Part shown: positions 17,782 to 27,384 of the stretch, piece after piece
Layout of the letters: each line of letters starts with the position of its first letter
How positions within the stretch are numbered: position 1 is the first letter of the stretch
NCBI GenBank assembly: GCA_018241665.1
Contig: JAFEDK010000008.1
Span: forward strand, 186,001 to 250,000
Reading direction: 5' to 3'
DNA length: 64,000 nucleotides
Origin: Pseudomonadota bacterium
GTDB taxonomy: Bacteria; Pseudomonadota; Gammaproteobacteria; Burkholderiales; Rhodocyclaceae
The notes under the pieces: generated by a model
What the model was told of the DNA's origin: nothing
Seen by the model: only the letters and a program-made list of their open reading frames with translations
Databases searched by the model: none
Program-made: the position numbers and the translations under genes

Positions 17782-18492
17782 ATGATCCTGTTCCGCCAGT
17801 TCTTCGATCCGAGCAGCTGCACGCTCAGCTACCTCCTGGCCGACCCTTTGACCGGCGATGCGGTCATCATCGATTCGGTGAAGGAACACGTAGGCGCCTA
17901 CATCAGCTTTCTTCAGGAGCAGGAACTCCAGCTGGTCTGGGTGATGGAGACCCATGTGCATGCCGACCACATCACCGGCTCGGCCGGCCTGCGTGAAGTC
18001 ACCGGCGCACGCAGCATCATCAGCGCGAGCGGTGGCGTGGGCTGTGCCGATCGCACCGTTGGCGACGGCGATACCATCGTCTTCGGCAATGAAGTCATCC
18101 GTGTCATCCCGACCCCGGGACACACGCCGGGTTGCGTCACCTACCACTGGCGCGACCGGCTCTTCACCGGCGATGCCCTGATGATCGGCGGCTGCGGCCG
18201 CACCGACTTCCAGGGTGGCGATGCCGGTCAACTGTACGACAGCATCACCGAACGCCTGTTCACCTTCCCGGACGAGACACTGGTCTATCCGGGCCACGAT
18301 TACCGAGGCGCGCGCGTCTCCAGCATCGCCCAGGAAAAAGGCAGCAATCCGCGCCTGGCCGGGCGCAGCCGGCAGGAATTCATCGACCTGATGGCCAGCC
18401 TCGGCCTGCCTCGCCCGCGCATGATGGACGAAGCTCTGCCCGCCAACCTGCGCTGTGGCCGCATTGGAGATCAGGACATCCATGGCACTTGA
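17782..18492 (+). CDS. Persulfide dioxygenase (ETHE1-like metallo-beta-lactamase fold)
   Basis: About 236 aa from MILFRQFFDPSSCTLSYLLA. The metal motif THVHADH, the PTPGHTPGCVTYH block, FTGDALMIGGCGRTDFQGGD and YPGHDYRG are the specific signature of ETHE1 and bacterial persulfide dioxygenases, which oxidise glutathione persulfide to sulfite. Mononuclear iron is expected. Two in-frame ATGs upstream (17755 and before) are alternatives, but the homologous start is MILFRQ. No good ribosome-binding site is seen. Its 3' end overlaps the truncated-haemoglobin gene by 11 bases. Confidence 0.88.
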   Translation: MILFRQFFDPSSCTLSYLLADPLTGDAVIIDSVKEHVGAYISFLQEQELQLVWVMETHVHADHITGSAGLREVTGARSIISASGGVGCADRTVGDGDTIVFGNEVIRVIPTPGHTPGCVTYHWRDRLFTGDALMIGGCGRTDFQGGDAGQLYDSITERLFTFPDETLVYPGHDYRGARVSSIAQEKGSNPRLAGRSRQEFIDLMASLGLPRPRMMDEALPANLRCGRIGDQDIHGT

Positions 18493-18880
18493 ACCTCTGA
18501 CCCCGTACTCCGAACTCGGTGGCGAAGAAACGATTCGTCGCCTCGTCCATCGTTTCTACGAACTCATGGATACCCTGCCCGAGGCATGGGATGTCCGGCA
18601 GATGCACCCCGAAGACCTGTCCGGTTCGGAAGAGAAGCTGTTCAAGTATCTGACCGGCTGGCTCGGCGGCCCGCCGCTTTACGAGCAGGAGTTCGGCCAT
18701 CCGCGCCTGCGCGCCCGTCACCTGCCCTTCGCGATTGCGTCCAGGGAACGGGATCAATGGCTGATGTGCATGGAAACAGCGTTTGACGAATGCCTTCCCG
18801 TCGGGCCCCTGCGGGACAAGCTGTGGGCCGCGATCCTCGGCCTGGCCGACCATATGCGCAACCGCACTGACCTCGCCTGA
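18482..18880 (+). CDS. Group II truncated haemoglobin
   Basis: 132 aa, the usual size of a 2-on-2 globin. It starts [22 protein letters not shown], and [33 protein letters not shown] places the proximal His in [22 protein letters not shown] includes the group II Trp (G8) environment. Such globins bind O2, NO or sulfide and are often linked to NO detoxification or redox stress. The gene overlaps the persulfide dioxygenase gene, so the two are probably made together. Confidence 0.9.
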   Translation: MALEPLTPYSELGGEETIRRLVHRFYELMDTLPEAWDVRQMHPEDLSGSEEKLFKYLTGWLGGPPLYEQEFGHPRLRARHLPFAIASRERDQWLMCMETAFDECLPVGPLRDKLWAAILGLADHMRNRTDLA

Positions 18881-18937
18881 CCGGCTCCACTCACGTCCCT
18901 GCTCCCGCCCGCCCAGCTTCTCCTCTGCTCCAAACTG

Positions 18938-19474
18938 ATGAAATTCCTTTTCGACCTGTTTCCGATCATCCTGTTTTTCATCGCCTACAAGTTTGCCGGC
19001 ATCTTCGCGGCAACCGCCGTAGCCATCGCAGCCACCATCGGGCAGATCGGCTGGGTGTGGTTCCGCCACCGCAAGGTGGACACCATGCTGTGGGTCAGCC
19101 TCGTGATCGTCACGGTCTTCGGTGGTGCCACCCTGTTCTTCCAGAACCCGACCTTCATCAAGTGGAAACCGACCGTGCTGTACTGGTTTTTTGCCGGATC
19201 CCTGCTGTTCTCCGCACAGTTTCTTGGCAAGAACCTGATCCGCAGCCTGCTGGAAGCCCAGATGAAACTGCCCGAAGCCCTATGGGGCCGGCTCAACCTG
19301 GCCTGGGCCGGGTTCTTTGGCGCGATGGGATTCATCAACCTGTTCGTCGCCTACAACTTTTCCGAAGACACCTGGGTCAACTTCAAGCTGTTCGGCGGCA
19401 TGGGCCTGATGCTCGTGTTCGTGCTGGCTCAGGGAATGCTGCTGTCCCGTTACATCGAAGAGGAATCCAAATAA
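18938..19474 (+). CDS. yciB: Inner-membrane septation protein A (YciB)
   Basis: 178 aa with five predicted membrane helices. It starts [21 protein letters not shown], a hallmark of the family. [20 protein letters not shown] and [20 protein letters not shown] are also typical. YciB (IspZ/IspA in older naming) is an inner-membrane protein involved in cell-envelope integrity and division. It is not an isoprenoid enzyme. It overlaps the next gene, yciI, by one base (TAATG) and heads the yciB-yciI-bolA-ppiC unit. Confidence 0.92.
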   Translation: MKFLFDLFPIILFFIAYKFAGIFAATAVAIAATIGQIGWVWFRHRKVDTMLWVSLVIVTVFGGATLFFQNPTFIKWKPTVLYWFFAGSLLFSAQFLGKNLIRSLLEAQMKLPEALWGRLNLAWAGFFGAMGFINLFVAYNFSEDTWVNFKLFGGMGLMLVFVLAQGMLLSRYIEEESK

Positions 19475-19773
19475 TGCTGTATGCCCTGATCGGCGAAGAC
19501 GCCCCCAACTCCCTGGACAAGCGCATGGCCGTGCGCGGTGAACACCTGGCTCGCCTGCAGGCCCTGCAGGCGGAGGGCCGCCTCGTACTGGCCGGCCCCT
19601 GTCCGGCCGTGGACTCCCCCGACCCTGGCCCTGCCGGCTTCACCGGCAGCGTGATCGTGGCCGAGTTTCCCTCCCTCGCCGACGCCGAGGCCTGGGCTGC
19701 CGCTGATCCCTATGCGACCACCGGCGTATTCGTAAGATGCACCGTCAAGCCCTTCAAGAAGGTCCTGCCGTGA
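19474..19773 (+). CDS. yciI: YciI family protein
   Basis: 99 aa. A small ferredoxin-like-fold protein of unknown activity. [40 protein letters not shown] and [13 protein letters not shown] contain the His-Asp pair of the YCII domain. Its ATG overlaps the yciB stop, and its own stop overlaps the GTG of bolA, so it is translationally coupled on both sides. Confidence 0.88.
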   Translation: MLYALIGEDAPNSLDKRMAVRGEHLARLQALQAEGRLVLAGPCPAVDSPDPGPAGFTGSVIVAEFPSLADAEAWAAADPYATTGVFVRCTVKPFKKVLP

Positions 19774-20033
19774 GCGTCATGGACGAGATCCGCCAGCGCC
19801 TCACCGTGCTGGCCCCCTCGAGCCTCGAGCTGATCGACGACAGCCATCTGCATGCTGGCCATGCCGGTGCGCGCTCCGGTGGCGGCCACTACCGACTCAG
19901 CATCGTCTCTGAAGCCTTCAACGGCAAGAACACGGTCGCCCGCCACCGCCTGGTGTACGACACCCTTGGTGACATGATGCGCCGCGACATCCATGCCCTG
20001 GCCATCCAGGCCAAAACGCCCGACGAAAGTTGA
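19770..20033 (+). CDS. bolA: BolA family protein
   Basis: 87 aa. [28 protein letters not shown] contains the BolA helix and the conserved His region. [13 protein letters not shown] and [21 protein letters not shown] complete the domain. BolA-type proteins pair with monothiol glutaredoxins and Fe-S clusters and affect morphology and stress. The GTG start at 19770 is preferred because AAGAAGG lies seven bases upstream and it overlaps the yciI stop (GTGA). An ATG at 19779 is the alternative. Confidence 0.88.
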   Translation: MSVMDEIRQRLTVLAPSSLELIDDSHLHAGHAGARSGGGHYRLSIVSEAFNGKNTVARHRLVYDTLGDMMRRDIHALAIQAKTPDES

Positions 20034-20065
20034 ATTTCAACCCGCTCCACCAGCAAGGAAAACTG

Positions 20066-20845
20066 ATGAAAATCATCCCGAGCCGCCTGGCTCTGTCCCT
20101 CCTCGCCGCCACCATTGCGATTCCCGCCTTTGCCCAGACCGTGGCAACAGTCAATGGCACGGCCATCCCCCAGGCACGCGCCGACGTGATGATCTCCGAG
20201 CAGAAGTCCCAGGGCACGCCCGACTCCGAACAACTGCGTAACGCCGTGAAGGAAGAACTCGTCCGTCGCGAAGTGCTCGCCCAGGAAGCCCGTAAGAAGG
20301 GCCTCGAGAAGTCCGCAGCGATGCAGGCCCAGGTCGAACTGGCCCGCCAGGCCGTGCTGATTCGCGCCTACCTGCAGGATTTCGTGAAGAGCCATCCGGT
20401 CACCGATGGCGAGGTGAAGGCCGAGTACGACAAGATCAAGTCGCAGCTTGGTGACAAGGAATACAAAGCGCGCCACATCCTGGTCGAAAAGGAAGACGAG
20501 GCCAAGTCCATTATCGCCAAGCTGGAAAAGGGTGAGAAGTTCGAGGAGCTCGCCAAGCACTCCAAGGACCCAGGCTCCAAGGATAAGGGCGGCGACCTCG
20601 GCTGGGCTAATCCCGCCGGCTTCGTGAAACCCTTCGCCGAAGCCCTGACCAAGCTCGAAAAGGGCAAGATCACCACCACGCCGGTGAAGACCGACTTCGG
20701 CTACCACGTCATCAAACTCGAAGACAGCCGCCCCCTCAAGGCGCCGACTTTCGACGAGGTGAAGGGCCAGATCAAGCAGCGCCTCGAGCAGCAGCGCGTT
20801 GAACGTCACATCGCCGAACTGCGCGGCAAGGCAACGATCAAGTAA
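20066..20845 (+). CDS. Periplasmic PpiC-type peptidyl-prolyl isomerase
   Basis: 259 aa. A signal peptide (MKIIPSRLALSLLAATIAIP, cleavage after AFA) is followed by a SurA-N-like helical part (about residues 25-125) and one parvulin domain (about 130-225). The parvulin domain has EYKARHILVEKEDEAKSII, GGDLGWANPAGFVKPF and TDFGYHVIKLED. It helps fold outer-membrane and periplasmic proteins. The start is fixed by AAGGAAAACTG just before the ATG. It is last in the yciB operon and is followed by a strong terminator. Confidence 0.92.
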   Translation: MKIIPSRLALSLLAATIAIPAFAQTVATVNGTAIPQARADVMISEQKSQGTPDSEQLRNAVKEELVRREVLAQEARKKGLEKSAAMQAQVELARQAVLIRAYLQDFVKSHPVTDGEVKAEYDKIKSQLGDKEYKARHILVEKEDEAKSIIAKLEKGEKFEELAKHSKDPGSKDKGGDLGWANPAGFVKPFAEALTKLEKGKITTTPVKTDFGYHVIKLEDSRPLKAPTFDEVKGQIKQRLEQQRVERHIAELRGKATIK

Positions 20846-20867
20846 CAGAGATCGCCACGCAAATGAC

Positions 20868-20895
20868 AAAAAGCCGACGTCACCGTCGGCTTTTT
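20868..20895. terminator. Bidirectional Rho-independent terminator
   Basis: AAAAAGCCGACG, a TCAC loop, then CGTCGGCTTTTT. The stem is flanked by As on the left and Ts on the right, so it can stop both the plus-strand ppiC transcript and the minus-strand purA transcript that converge here. Confidence 0.93.
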
Positions 20896-20951
20896 GTTTG
20901 TTTGCAGCCGCCCCTGCTTGCAGAAAGCAGCTAGCGGAGGCAAAACCCTGA

Positions 20952-22262
20952 TCAGGCGCCGAAGGGGTGGCGCTTCAGGATCGTCTCGTCACGCTCAGGA
21001 CCGGTCGAGATCACGTCGATGGACACCTCACAGATCTCCTCGATGCGGTGCAGGTAGGCACGGGCCTCGGGCGGCAGCGCATCCCAGGTACGCGCACCGA
21101 AGGTCGTGCCGCTCCAGCCGGGCAGCGTCTCGAGAATGGGCTCGCAACGCACGACTTCCTCGGCCCCCATCGGCAGCAGATCGACGCGCTTGCCATCGAG
21201 CATGTAGCCGGTGCACAGCTTGAGCTCGGTCAGGCCGTCGAGCACGTCCAGCTTGGTGATGCACAGGCCGGAAACGCCATTGATGATGATGGAACGCTTC
21301 AGCGCGGCCAGATCCAGCCAGCCGCAACGACGCTTGCGCCCCGTCACGGTACCGAATTCACGGCCGACCGTGGACATCTGGTAGCCCGGCGTGCCGGCGG
21401 TTTCAAAATCCAGCTCGGTCGGGAACGGACCACCGCCCACACGCGTACAGTAGGCCTTGGTGATGCCCAGCACGTAGTGCAGGCGGCCGGGGCCGACGCC
21501 GCTGCCCGCCGCCGCCTGGCCCGCCACGCAGTTGCTGGACGTCACGAAGGGATAGGTACCGTGGTCGATGTCCAGCAGCGTGCCCTGCGCACCTTCAAAC
21601 AGCAGATTGCCGCCAGCCTTGTTGATGGCGTAGAGATCTGCGGACACATCGGTGACCATCGGACGGATCTCTTCCGCATCGGCCAGTGCCTGATCGTAAA
21701 CAGTCTGGAAATCCACAGGATCAGCACCCAGATACTGGGTCAGCACGAAGTTGTGATAATCCAGGTTCTCCTTCAGCTTCTCGGCGAAACGCTCCGGATG
21801 GAACAGGTCGTACACGCGCAGCGCGCGACGGGCGACCTTGTCTTCATAGGTCGGGCCGATGCCCTTGCCGGTGGTACCGATCTTGTCGCCGGCGCTCTTC
21901 TTGGCCTCGCGGGCACGATCGAGCGCAGAGTGGTAACCGAGGATGATCGGGCAGCCCGGGCTGATCTTCAGACGCTCACGCACCTTGATGCCGCCAGCTT
22001 CCAGGCCACGAACCTCGGCCAGCAGATGGTGGATGTCCAGCACCACGCCATTGCCGATGAAGCACTGCACGCCATCACGGACGATGCCGGACGGCACCAG
22101 GTTCAGCTTGTACTCGGTAGTGCCGACGACCAGCGTGTGACCGGCGTTATGGCCGCCCTGGAAACGGACAACACCCTGAGCCTGATCAGTCAGCCAGTCA
22201 ACGATCTTGCCCTTGCCTTCGTCACCCCACTGGGTGCCCACAACCACAACATTCTTTGCCAT
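20952..22262 (-). CDS. purA: Adenylosuccinate synthetase
   Basis: 436 aa. It converts IMP and aspartate with GTP to adenylosuccinate, the first step to AMP. The N-terminal GTP and IMP site [33 protein letters not shown] and [19 protein letters not shown] are diagnostic. The C-terminal GTP-binding region also fits. It is preceded 4 bases upstream by hisZ, a fusion of order typical of Betaproteobacteria. It is the last gene of the long minus-strand block. Confidence 0.96.
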   Translation of the reverse strand: MAKNVVVVGTQWGDEGKGKIVDWLTDQAQGVVRFQGGHNAGHTLVVGTTEYKLNLVPSGIVRDGVQCFIGNGVVLDIHHLLAEVRGLEAGGIKVRERLKISPGCPIILGYHSALDRAREAKKSAGDKIGTTGKGIGPTYEDKVARRALRVYDLFHPERFAEKLKENLDYHNFVLTQYLGADPVDFQTVYDQALADAEEIRPMVTDVSADLYAINKAGGNLLFEGAQGTLLDIDHGTYPFVTSSNCVAGQAAAGSGVGPGRLHYVLGITKAYCTRVGGGPFPTELDFETAGTPGYQMSTVGREFGTVTGRKRRCGWLDLAALKRSIIINGVSGLCITKLDVLDGLTELKLCTGYMLDGKRVDLLPMGAEEVVRCEPILETLPGWSGTTFGARTWDALPPEARAYLHRIEEICEVSIDVISTGPERDETILKRHPFGA

Positions 22263-22266
22263 TTAT

Positions 22267-23424
22267 TCACTCTCCCTGAAGCGGTTCAACCTGCCAGGCA
22301 CCGCCCCGCAGAACCAGATGCCGGTCACAGCCGGCCTCGCGCCACGTGCCATCATGGCCGGGCAATTCAATCACTACGCTTTCGCCGCTTTCGCGCAGGG
22401 AGGCAATCGCCGCCTGCAACTGCGGATCCCGCCCGCCAGGTGCCAGTACCGCCCCCGGCACAGCCGGGTCGGCAACCTGCGCCGCCAGCTCACGCAAATC
22501 CAGGCTGAAACCGGTAGCCGGACGACCACGGCCAAAGGCCCGACCGACACTGTCGTAACGCCCGCCGAGGGCGAGCGCAACGGGCGACTTGCCACCGTAG
22601 GCCGCGAATACCACACCGCTGTGGTAATGGTAGCCACGCAGATCGGCCAGATCGAAACTGATGGGCAAGCCTTCCAGTTCATCGGCCAGCCACTGGAGAT
22701 CACTCAGCGCAGCCTGGATCTCGCCATCGGCCGGCAGGATCCCGCGCGCGCGCGCCAGCACTTCGGCGCCACCGTAGAGGGTCGGCAGGGCCAGCAGGGC
22801 GTCGCGGGCATCTTCGGAGACACCGGACAGCAGATCGCGCAAACCAGGCAGATCCTTGGCCTGCAGGCAATCGAACAGCGGCTCCTCCCGCTCGGCCCCA
22901 ATACCCGCCTTGGCCACCAGTGCCTTGAAAAGGCCCACATGACCGAGATCGATGCGGGACGTTCCCACACCGGCAGCCTGCAGCGCCTCGGCAAGCAGGC
23001 GGATCACTTCCGCGTCAGCCTCGAGGCCTGCATGACCATAGATCTCGGCGCCCAGTTGCAGGGGCTCGCGGGTCGCCGTCAGGGACGAGGGGACCGCATG
23101 GGCAACGCTGCCGCAATAGCTCAGACGAGCTACACCCTTACGGTTGAGCAGGTGCGCATCGATACGCGCCACTTGGGGCGTGATGTCGGCGCGCACGCCC
23201 ATCGTACGACCGGAGAGCTGGTCGACCAGCTTGAGGGTCTTGAGCTGGAGATCCTGACCGGCACCGGTCAACAGGGACTCCAGGTATTCCAGCAGGGGCG
23301 GCGCAACGAGCTGATAGCCATTGAGACGGAAGGCATCGAGCAAGCGACGGCGCAGATCTTCCAGTTTGGCCGCCTCTGCGGGCAAGGCATCCTGGATATA
23401 TTCGGGTAGAACCCAACGCAACAT
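22267..23424 (-). CDS. hisZ: ATP phosphoribosyltransferase regulatory subunit
   Basis: 385 aa. HisZ is a HisS-like protein without tRNA-charging activity that pairs with short-form HisG in the first step of histidine synthesis. It starts [20 protein letters not shown], then shows the class II core: [37 protein letters not shown] and [13 protein letters not shown] late [24 protein letters not shown] matches motif 3. hisG is not in the window. The ATG at 23424 is the conserved start. It lies between the YjeT-like gene and purA. Confidence 0.93.
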   Translation of the reverse strand: MLRWVLPEYIQDALPAEAAKLEDLRRRLLDAFRLNGYQLVAPPLLEYLESLLTGAGQDLQLKTLKLVDQLSGRTMGVRADITPQVARIDAHLLNRKGVARLSYCGSVAHAVPSSLTATREPLQLGAEIYGHAGLEADAEVIRLLAEALQAAGVGTSRIDLGHVGLFKALVAKAGIGAEREEPLFDCLQAKDLPGLRDLLSGVSEDARDALLALPTLYGGAEVLARARGILPADGEIQAALSDLQWLADELEGLPISFDLADLRGYHYHSGVVFAAYGGKSPVALALGGRYDSVGRAFGRGRPATGFSLDLRELAAQVADPAVPGAVLAPGGRDPQLQAAIASLRESGESVVIELPGHDGTWREAGCDRHLVLRGGAWQVEPLQGE

Positions 23425-23435
23425 GGGGTAGCGCC

Positions 23436-23621
23436 TTACGAAAAAACGAATAGGACAACGAGGCCAAGCAGCATGGAGCCGAGGCCGACAAAACGGATCT
23501 GCCCATCCGCCATACGGACAAGACGGGCGAATGTTTCCCTCCACAGGGCTGGCGCGACAAAGGGCACAACGCCTTCAAGCACCAGCATCAGCGCGAAGGC
23601 GAGGATGAGGGAACGCCCCAT
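23436..23621 (-). CDS. YjeT-like DUF2065 small membrane protein
   Basis: 61 aa with two membrane helices ([20 protein letters not shown] and [16 protein letters not shown]). The E/G pattern LVLEGVVPF and the [17 protein letters not shown] block are typical of DUF2065/YjeT proteins, which are regularly found beside hflC. Function unknown. It lies 2 bases from hflC and 11 bases from hisZ, so it is surely part of the operon. Confidence 0.88.
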   Translation of the reverse strand: MGRSLILAFALMLVLEGVVPFVAPALWRETFARLVRMADGQIRFVGLGSMLLGLVVLFVFS

Positions 23622-23623
23622 TG

Positions 23624-24532
23624 TTACTTCTTGCTCTTCCCAGGCTCGCTGCTGGCCGCAGCCCGCCCACCTGCACTCTTGAGATACCTGAAGAACTCGG
23701 AGTTGGGTTCGACGACCATCACGTCCGACTTGCTCTTGAAGCTGTTCCGGTAAGCCTCGAGGCTGCGGTAGAAGGCAAAGAACTCGGGGTTCTGGCCAAA
23801 AGCCTGCGCATAGATCGCGGAAGCCTTGGCATCACCTTCGCCCTTGACCTTCTGCGCATCCCGGTAGGCTTCAGCGACGATCACTTCCCGTTGCTTGTCC
23901 GCGTCGGCCTTGATCTTCTCCGCCTCGGCGCCGCCTTGGGAGCGCAGTTCATTCGCTACCCGCTTGCGCTCGGCTTCCATGCGGCGATAAACGGACTCGG
24001 AAACCTCGACCGGCAGATCCACGCGCTTGAGACGGACATCGACGATCTGCACGCCGATCTTCCGTGCGTCGAGGTCTGCCTTCACACGCATCTCGTCCAT
24101 GATCTTCTCCCGAGCACCGGAGACGACCTCATGCACCGTGCGCTTGCCGAACTCCTCGCGCAAACCGGCATTGACCGTCTGCTCGAGACGGGTGCGGGCA
24201 CGCGTCTCGTCGCCACCGACAGAAACATAGTAGAGCTTGGGATCGACGATGCGCCACTTCACGAAGAGGTCCACCAGGACGTTCTTCTTCTCGGAGGTGA
24301 TGAAACGCTCCGGCTCGGAGGTGTCCATCGTCAGGATGCGCTTGTCGAAGTAGCGGACGTTCTGGATCAGCGGGATCTTAAAATGCAGGCCCGGCTCGCT
24401 GATCTGCCCCTTCACTTCCCCCAACTGGAAGACCAGCGCGTGCTGGCGCTGATCGACGGTAAACAGGGACATGGACAGCACGGCCACGCCGAACAGGCCC
24501 GCACCAAAAAACAAAGGCAGTCGTTCACGCAT
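23624..24532 (-). CDS. hflC: HflC, FtsH-modulating band-7 protein
   Basis: 302 aa. An N-terminal membrane anchor (LFFGAGLFGVAVLSMSLFTV) is followed by a SPFH/band-7 domain with QRHALVFQLGEVKGQI, PGLHFKIPLIQNVRYFDKR and a coiled-coil region (ERKRVANELRSQGGAEAEK). A C-terminal Ala/Lys-rich tail ends the protein. With HflK it forms the large periplasmic cage around FtsH and regulates membrane-protein degradation. It overlaps hflK by one base. Confidence 0.94.
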   Translation of the reverse strand: MRERLPLFFGAGLFGVAVLSMSLFTVDQRQHALVFQLGEVKGQISEPGLHFKIPLIQNVRYFDKRILTMDTSEPERFITSEKKNVLVDLFVKWRIVDPKLYYVSVGGDETRARTRLEQTVNAGLREEFGKRTVHEVVSGAREKIMDEMRVKADLDARKIGVQIVDVRLKRVDLPVEVSESVYRRMEAERKRVANELRSQGGAEAEKIKADADKQREVIVAEAYRDAQKVKGEGDAKASAIYAQAFGQNPEFFAFYRSLEAYRNSFKSKSDVMVVEPNSEFFRYLKSAGGRAAASSEPGKSKK

Positions 24533-25800
24533 CAGCGCTCTCCCCGCTCACGGTTGCGCGCAGCCTCACGGGTGCGGGATTCCCCCAGCAACGCATCAGC
24601 CCGCGGCGGGGCGACATTGCTCTCGGTCACTGGCGATGACATGGGGCGGCTGGCCTGCACAGGCTCGCTTGCCGGCGCACTGGCCGGTGCCGCCGTCTGC
24701 TGGATCAGCTTGTCGAGCGGCAGGTACAGCAGATTGCCACTGCCGCGGGCATCAACCATGACTTTGGAGGTGTTGGAGAAAATCTGCTGCATGGTGTCGA
24801 TGTACATGCGCTGGCGCGTAACCTCAGGCGCCTTGGCGTATTCGGTGTAGATCTGCTTGAAGCGCGAAGCATCGCCCTCTGCCTGGGCAACCACCCGTCC
24901 CTTGTAGGCGTCCGCCTCCTCGATGAGACGGGAGGCCGTACCACGGGCGCGCGGAATCACGTCGTTGGCATAGGCCTGACCTTCGTTCTTCTGGCGCTCC
25001 CGGTCCTGGCCAGCCTTCACCGCATCGTCGAAAGCGGCCTGCACCTGCTCGGGCGGCTGGGCGTTCTGCATCGTCACCTTGCTGACCTGAATACCAGTCG
25101 AATAGCGATCGAGGATGTCCTGAGTCAGCTTCTGGGCGTTCGCAGCAACTTGCTCCCGGCCCTCATAGAGCACGAAGTCCATCTTGCTCTTGCCAACGAT
25201 CTCGCGCACCGCCGTCTCGGCAGCCTGGATCACCGAATCGTCGGAGTTGCGGTTGCTGAACAGGTACTGCTGCGGATCCTTCAGGATGTACTGCACCGCG
25301 AACTGAATGTTCACGATGTTCTCGTCGTCGGTCAGCATCAGGGCTTCTTTCAGCACCTTGTTGCGCTCCGATCCACGATAGCCGATCTCGACCGTGCGCA
25401 CGCCCGTCAGGTTGACCAGTTCGTGGGTCTGGATCGGATACGGCAGACGCCAGCGCAGGCCGGGCTCGGTCGCCTCCTGGAAGCGGCCGAACTGCAGCAC
25501 GATGCCGCGTTGGCTCGCGTCGACGATATAGAAGCCGCTGGCCAGCCACACGACGACCGCGAACGCGGCAATGAGGCCGATCCCGCCGCCGAACTGCCGC
25601 ATGTTGAAGTCGGGAGTGCGATTGCCTCCGTCCCCGCCACCCGATCCGTTACCTCGCCCCGAGTCACGCCCGAACATGCCGGAAAGGCGCCGGTTGAAGT
25701 CGCGCCAGAGTTCCTCCAGATCGGGAGGCCCCTGGTTTCCATCGCCGCCGCCACGGTTGTCACCGCCGCGATTACCCCATTTGGGATCGTTGAGAGACAT
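24532..25800 (-). CDS. hflK: HflK, FtsH-modulating band-7 protein
   Basis: 422 aa from MSLNDPKWGNRG. A Gly/Asp-rich cytosolic N-terminus (about residues 8-70) precedes one membrane helix (GLIAAFAVVVWLASGFYIV). The band-7 domain (QRGIVLQFGRFQEATEPGLR onward) and a coiled coil with YAKAPEVTRQRMYIDTMQQI follow. The start removes an unsupported 37-residue extension and agrees with the family. It is upstream of hflC with a one-base overlap and downstream of hflX by 58 bases. Confidence 0.94.
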   Translation of the reverse strand: MSLNDPKWGNRGGDNRGGGDGNQGPPDLEELWRDFNRRLSGMFGRDSGRGNGSGGGDGGNRTPDFNMRQFGGGIGLIAAFAVVVWLASGFYIVDASQRGIVLQFGRFQEATEPGLRWRLPYPIQTHELVNLTGVRTVEIGYRGSERNKVLKEALMLTDDENIVNIQFAVQYILKDPQQYLFSNRNSDDSVIQAAETAVREIVGKSKMDFVLYEGREQVAANAQKLTQDILDRYSTGIQVSKVTMQNAQPPEQVQAAFDDAVKAGQDRERQKNEGQAYANDVIPRARGTASRLIEEADAYKGRVVAQAEGDASRFKQIYTEYAKAPEVTRQRMYIDTMQQIFSNTSKVMVDARGSGNLLYLPLDKLIQQTAAPASAPASEPVQASRPMSSPVTESNVAPPRADALLGESRTREAARNRERGER

Positions 25801-25858
25801 GAGAATGCCTGTGATCACAGTAAAAATCCGCTCCGGGAAGGTGGTGGAAAAGGATTCG

Positions 25859-26992
25859 TCAGACGGAATCCTGTGTTGCCGATTTGGCCGCCAACGATGC
25901 CTTGTGGGCAAGTGCGATATCGGACAGCACCTGCCTCAGCAAATCGAGCCCTTCACCCGTCCTGGCGCTAAGCAAAACGCGCGAGATATTACCACACGCG
26001 TCCCGCTGGACCTCCGGACTGGCCAGAGTGGCATCGATCTTGTTCCAGATCTGGATCTGCGGAAGGCTGCCGGCACCGATTTCCTCGAGCACCGCATTGA
26101 CCGCCGCTATCTGCCCCTCCCTGTCCTCACTCGACGAATCCACGACATGCAGCAGAACATCCGCAGCCACGGTTTCCTCGAGCGTGGCGTGGAAAGCCGC
26201 AACGAGGGAATGGGGAAGATCGCGAATGAATCCGACCGTGTCCGAGAGCACGATGTTCCCGGCATCCCCGAGAAAAAGTCGTCGCGACGTGGTATCCAGC
26301 GTGGCGAACAGTTGATCGGCCGCGTAGGCACCCGCCTTGGTCAAGGCATTGAACAGCGTGGACTTGCCTGCGTTGGTGTAACCTACCAGGGATACGGTCA
26401 GGACCTCACGGCGCTCCCGGGCCCTGCGCCGCACCCCGCGCTGGCGCTCGAGCTGGGTCAGCCGTGACTTCAACAGTTTCACGCGCTCGCCGAGCAGACG
26501 ACGGTCGGTTTCCAACTGTTTCTCACCGGGACCGCGCAGGCCGATGCCGCCCTTCTGGCGCTCCAGGTGCGTCCAGCCCCTGACTAACCGGGTGGAAAGA
26601 TGCTGCAACTGGGCCAGCTCAACCTGCAACTTGCCCTCGTGGCTCTTCGCACGCAACGCAAAGATGTCGAGGATCAGGGCAGAACGGTCAATCACCCGCC
26701 GTTCCAGTACCCGCTCCAGGTTGCGCTGCTGTGCCGCCGTAATGTCATGATTGAAGATGACAATATCAGCCTCATCGAGCTGCGCCGCCATGCGGATCTC
26801 GTCAGCCTTGCCTTTACCGATGTACAGCGCGGGATCGGGAGCCTGCCGGCGGCACTTGACGATGCTGACTACAGTGGCACCGGCACTGGTCGCCAGCAAG
26901 CCGATTTCGGACAGGCGCTCTTCGATGCCGCCCTGACCAAAATCGACCTGAACCAGGAGTGCGCGGGTTCCCGCGGAAGGTCGGTCAAACAC
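25859..26992 (-). CDS. hflX: HflX ribosome-splitting GTPase
   Basis: 377 aa. The HflX-specific N-terminal region carries YIGKGKADEIRMAAQ and the glycine-rich linker GGIGLRGPGEKQLETDRRL. The G domain follows with GYTNAGKSTLFN (G1), the switch region DTTSRR, DTVGFI (G3) and NKID (G4). HflX splits stalled 70S ribosomes under heat stress. The position between hfq and hflK is the classic arrangement. Confidence 0.95.
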   Translation of the reverse strand: MFDRPSAGTRALLVQVDFGQGGIEERLSEIGLLATSAGATVVSIVKCRRQAPDPALYIGKGKADEIRMAAQLDEADIVIFNHDITAAQQRNLERVLERRVIDRSALILDIFALRAKSHEGKLQVELAQLQHLSTRLVRGWTHLERQKGGIGLRGPGEKQLETDRRLLGERVKLLKSRLTQLERQRGVRRRARERREVLTVSLVGYTNAGKSTLFNALTKAGAYAADQLFATLDTTSRRLFLGDAGNIVLSDTVGFIRDLPHSLVAAFHATLEETVAADVLLHVVDSSSEDREGQIAAVNAVLEEIGAGSLPQIQIWNKIDATLASPEVQRDACGNISRVLLSARTGEGLDLLRQVLSDIALAHKASLAAKSATQDSV

Positions 26993-27043
26993 GCGGAAAC
27001 CCGGATTGAATTGGGCCGCATTGCGGCCGGACAGTCATCGAAC

Positions 27044-27286
27044 TCAGCTCGCAGCCTCGTTCTGTTCTTGCTGGATGTTGACCGGACGGGCCGGAACGAC
27101 GGTGGAAATGGCGTGCTTGTACACCATCTGGGTGACCGTGTTCTTCAGCAGCACGACGTACTGGTCGAAAGACTCCACCTGCCCCTGGAGCTTGATGCCG
27201 TTCACAAGATAGATGGAAACGGGTACGTGTTCACGACGCAGGGCGTTGAGAAACGGATCTTGCAGGAGTTGCCCCTTATTGCTCAT
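27044..27286 (-). CDS. hfq: RNA chaperone Hfq
   Basis: 80 aa. [20 protein letters not shown] and [18 protein letters not shown] form the Sm1 motif. YKHAIST is the Sm2 YKHA motif. Only a short C-terminal tail (about 15 residues) follows, as usual in Betaproteobacteria. Hfq hexamers mediate sRNA-mRNA pairing. An AT-rich region with a perfect -10 element lies upstream, so hfq can be transcribed apart from der. Confidence 0.97.
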   Translation of the reverse strand: MSNKGQLLQDPFLNALRREHVPVSIYLVNGIKLQGQVESFDQYVVLLKNTVTQMVYKHAISTVVPARPVNIQQEQNEAAS

Positions 27287-27317
27287 GTCATAACCTCTAT
27301 GGTTTTAGTTTGGAATA

Positions 27318-27323
27318 ATTATA
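27318..27323 (-). promoter_or_regulatory. Probable -10 element for hfq
   Basis: Read on the minus strand, TATAAT lies about 32-37 bases before the hfq ATG, in the most AT-rich part of the 98-base der-hfq gap. No convincing -35 hexamer stands at 17 bases, so the assignment rests on the -10 alone. Confidence 0.5.
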
Positions 27324-27384
27324 GAGCCATTTGCTGCACCGCCGCATCAGCGGGCGCTGGCTCGCAGGTGTGGAAACAGGTTAA

